Assembly: GCF_025152745.1 (NCBI RefSeq)
Contig: NZ_CP104040.1
Span: forward strand, 4,121,501 to 4,185,500
Direction: 5' to 3'
Source: Rhizobium sp. WSM4643
GTDB taxonomy: Bacteria > Pseudomonadota > Alphaproteobacteria > Rhizobiales > Rhizobiaceae
DNA length: 64,000 nt
The first letter of the stretch is position 1; each line of letters begins with the position of its first letter. The position numbers were made by a program, and so were the translations under genes. Shown here piece after piece: positions 63,936 through 64,000 of the stretch. The notes below the pieces were generated by a model, which saw only the letters and a list, made by a program, of their open reading frames with translations, did not search any database and was not told where the DNA came from.

Positions 63936-64000
63936 TCAGCCGAGCGTCATGCGGCGCAGAACATTGCTTTTCCAATAGAACTGATGGACGAGGGCGCCGG
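63936..64000 (-). CDS. C-terminal end of a gene entering from the right
   Basis: The frame ending TGA at 63938-63936 reads ALVHQFYWKSNVLRRMTLG, a protein-like C-terminus, and continues out of the window. Too short to identify. It is convergent with the TraB/GumN gene, whose stop is 13 bases away. Confidence 0.45.
   Translation of the reverse strand, partial: GALVHQFYWKSNVLRRMTLG

Overview
The window looks like chromosomal DNA from a Rhizobium of the leguminosarum/etli group. The support is a GC-rich alphaproteobacterial gene style, an F1-only ATP synthase operon (atpHAGDC), a condensing-type 5-aminolevulinate synthase (hemA), an NAD-linked fds formate dehydrogenase cluster, and many RIME-type palindromic intergenic repeats. 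All functional calls rest on reading the sequence; no database search was run.

Left edge (1-4452): the end of an integrated element. Two tyrosine recombinases lie in tandem on the minus strand (3733-2105, then 2095 leftward out of the window). Right of them is a noncoding stretch with short direct repeats and a long hairpin, ending in a detached 3' part of a tRNA-Arg(CCT) gene (4398-4452). This is the expected scar of insertion into a tRNA gene; the intact tRNA and the cargo should lie left of the window. The recombinase pair recalls gamma-mobile-trio (GMT) islands.

Region 4453-22000: ethanolamine ammonia-lyase and permease (eutBC plus transporter) behind a very good sigma-54 promoter; several small envelope or secreted proteins; a stand-alone dxr; a LacI-ABC transporter-GH127 operon suited to beta-L-arabinofuranoside uptake and breakdown, with two operator-like palindromes; hemA; and a glycine-zipper lipoprotein.

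Region 22170-34903: tamA and a giant tamB (2366 residues) holding ten in-register repeats of exactly 321 bp; an Lrp/AsnC regulator divergent from arginase and followed by ornithine aminotransferase (arginine breakdown); and a single cheW.

Region 34991-48872: formate dehydrogenase fdsGBA-fdhD-fdsD with a LysR regulator; an ArsR regulator and an SDR; soxR with a textbook soxbox facing an FMN reductase; and a TPP riboswitch heading ykoF-thiXZY, a thiamine-precursor importer. Repeat elements in this region supply the 3' coding ends of several genes.

Region 48993-64000: a membrane acyltransferase, a sugar-phosphate transferase, the atpHAGDC operon with an extra 79-residue CxxC protein between atpD and atpC, a DUF4345-like membrane protein, priA, a DapA-family lyase behind a remnant amidohydrolase end, a PlsC-like acyltransferase, xerC, a TraB/GumN-like protein and the tail of one further gene.
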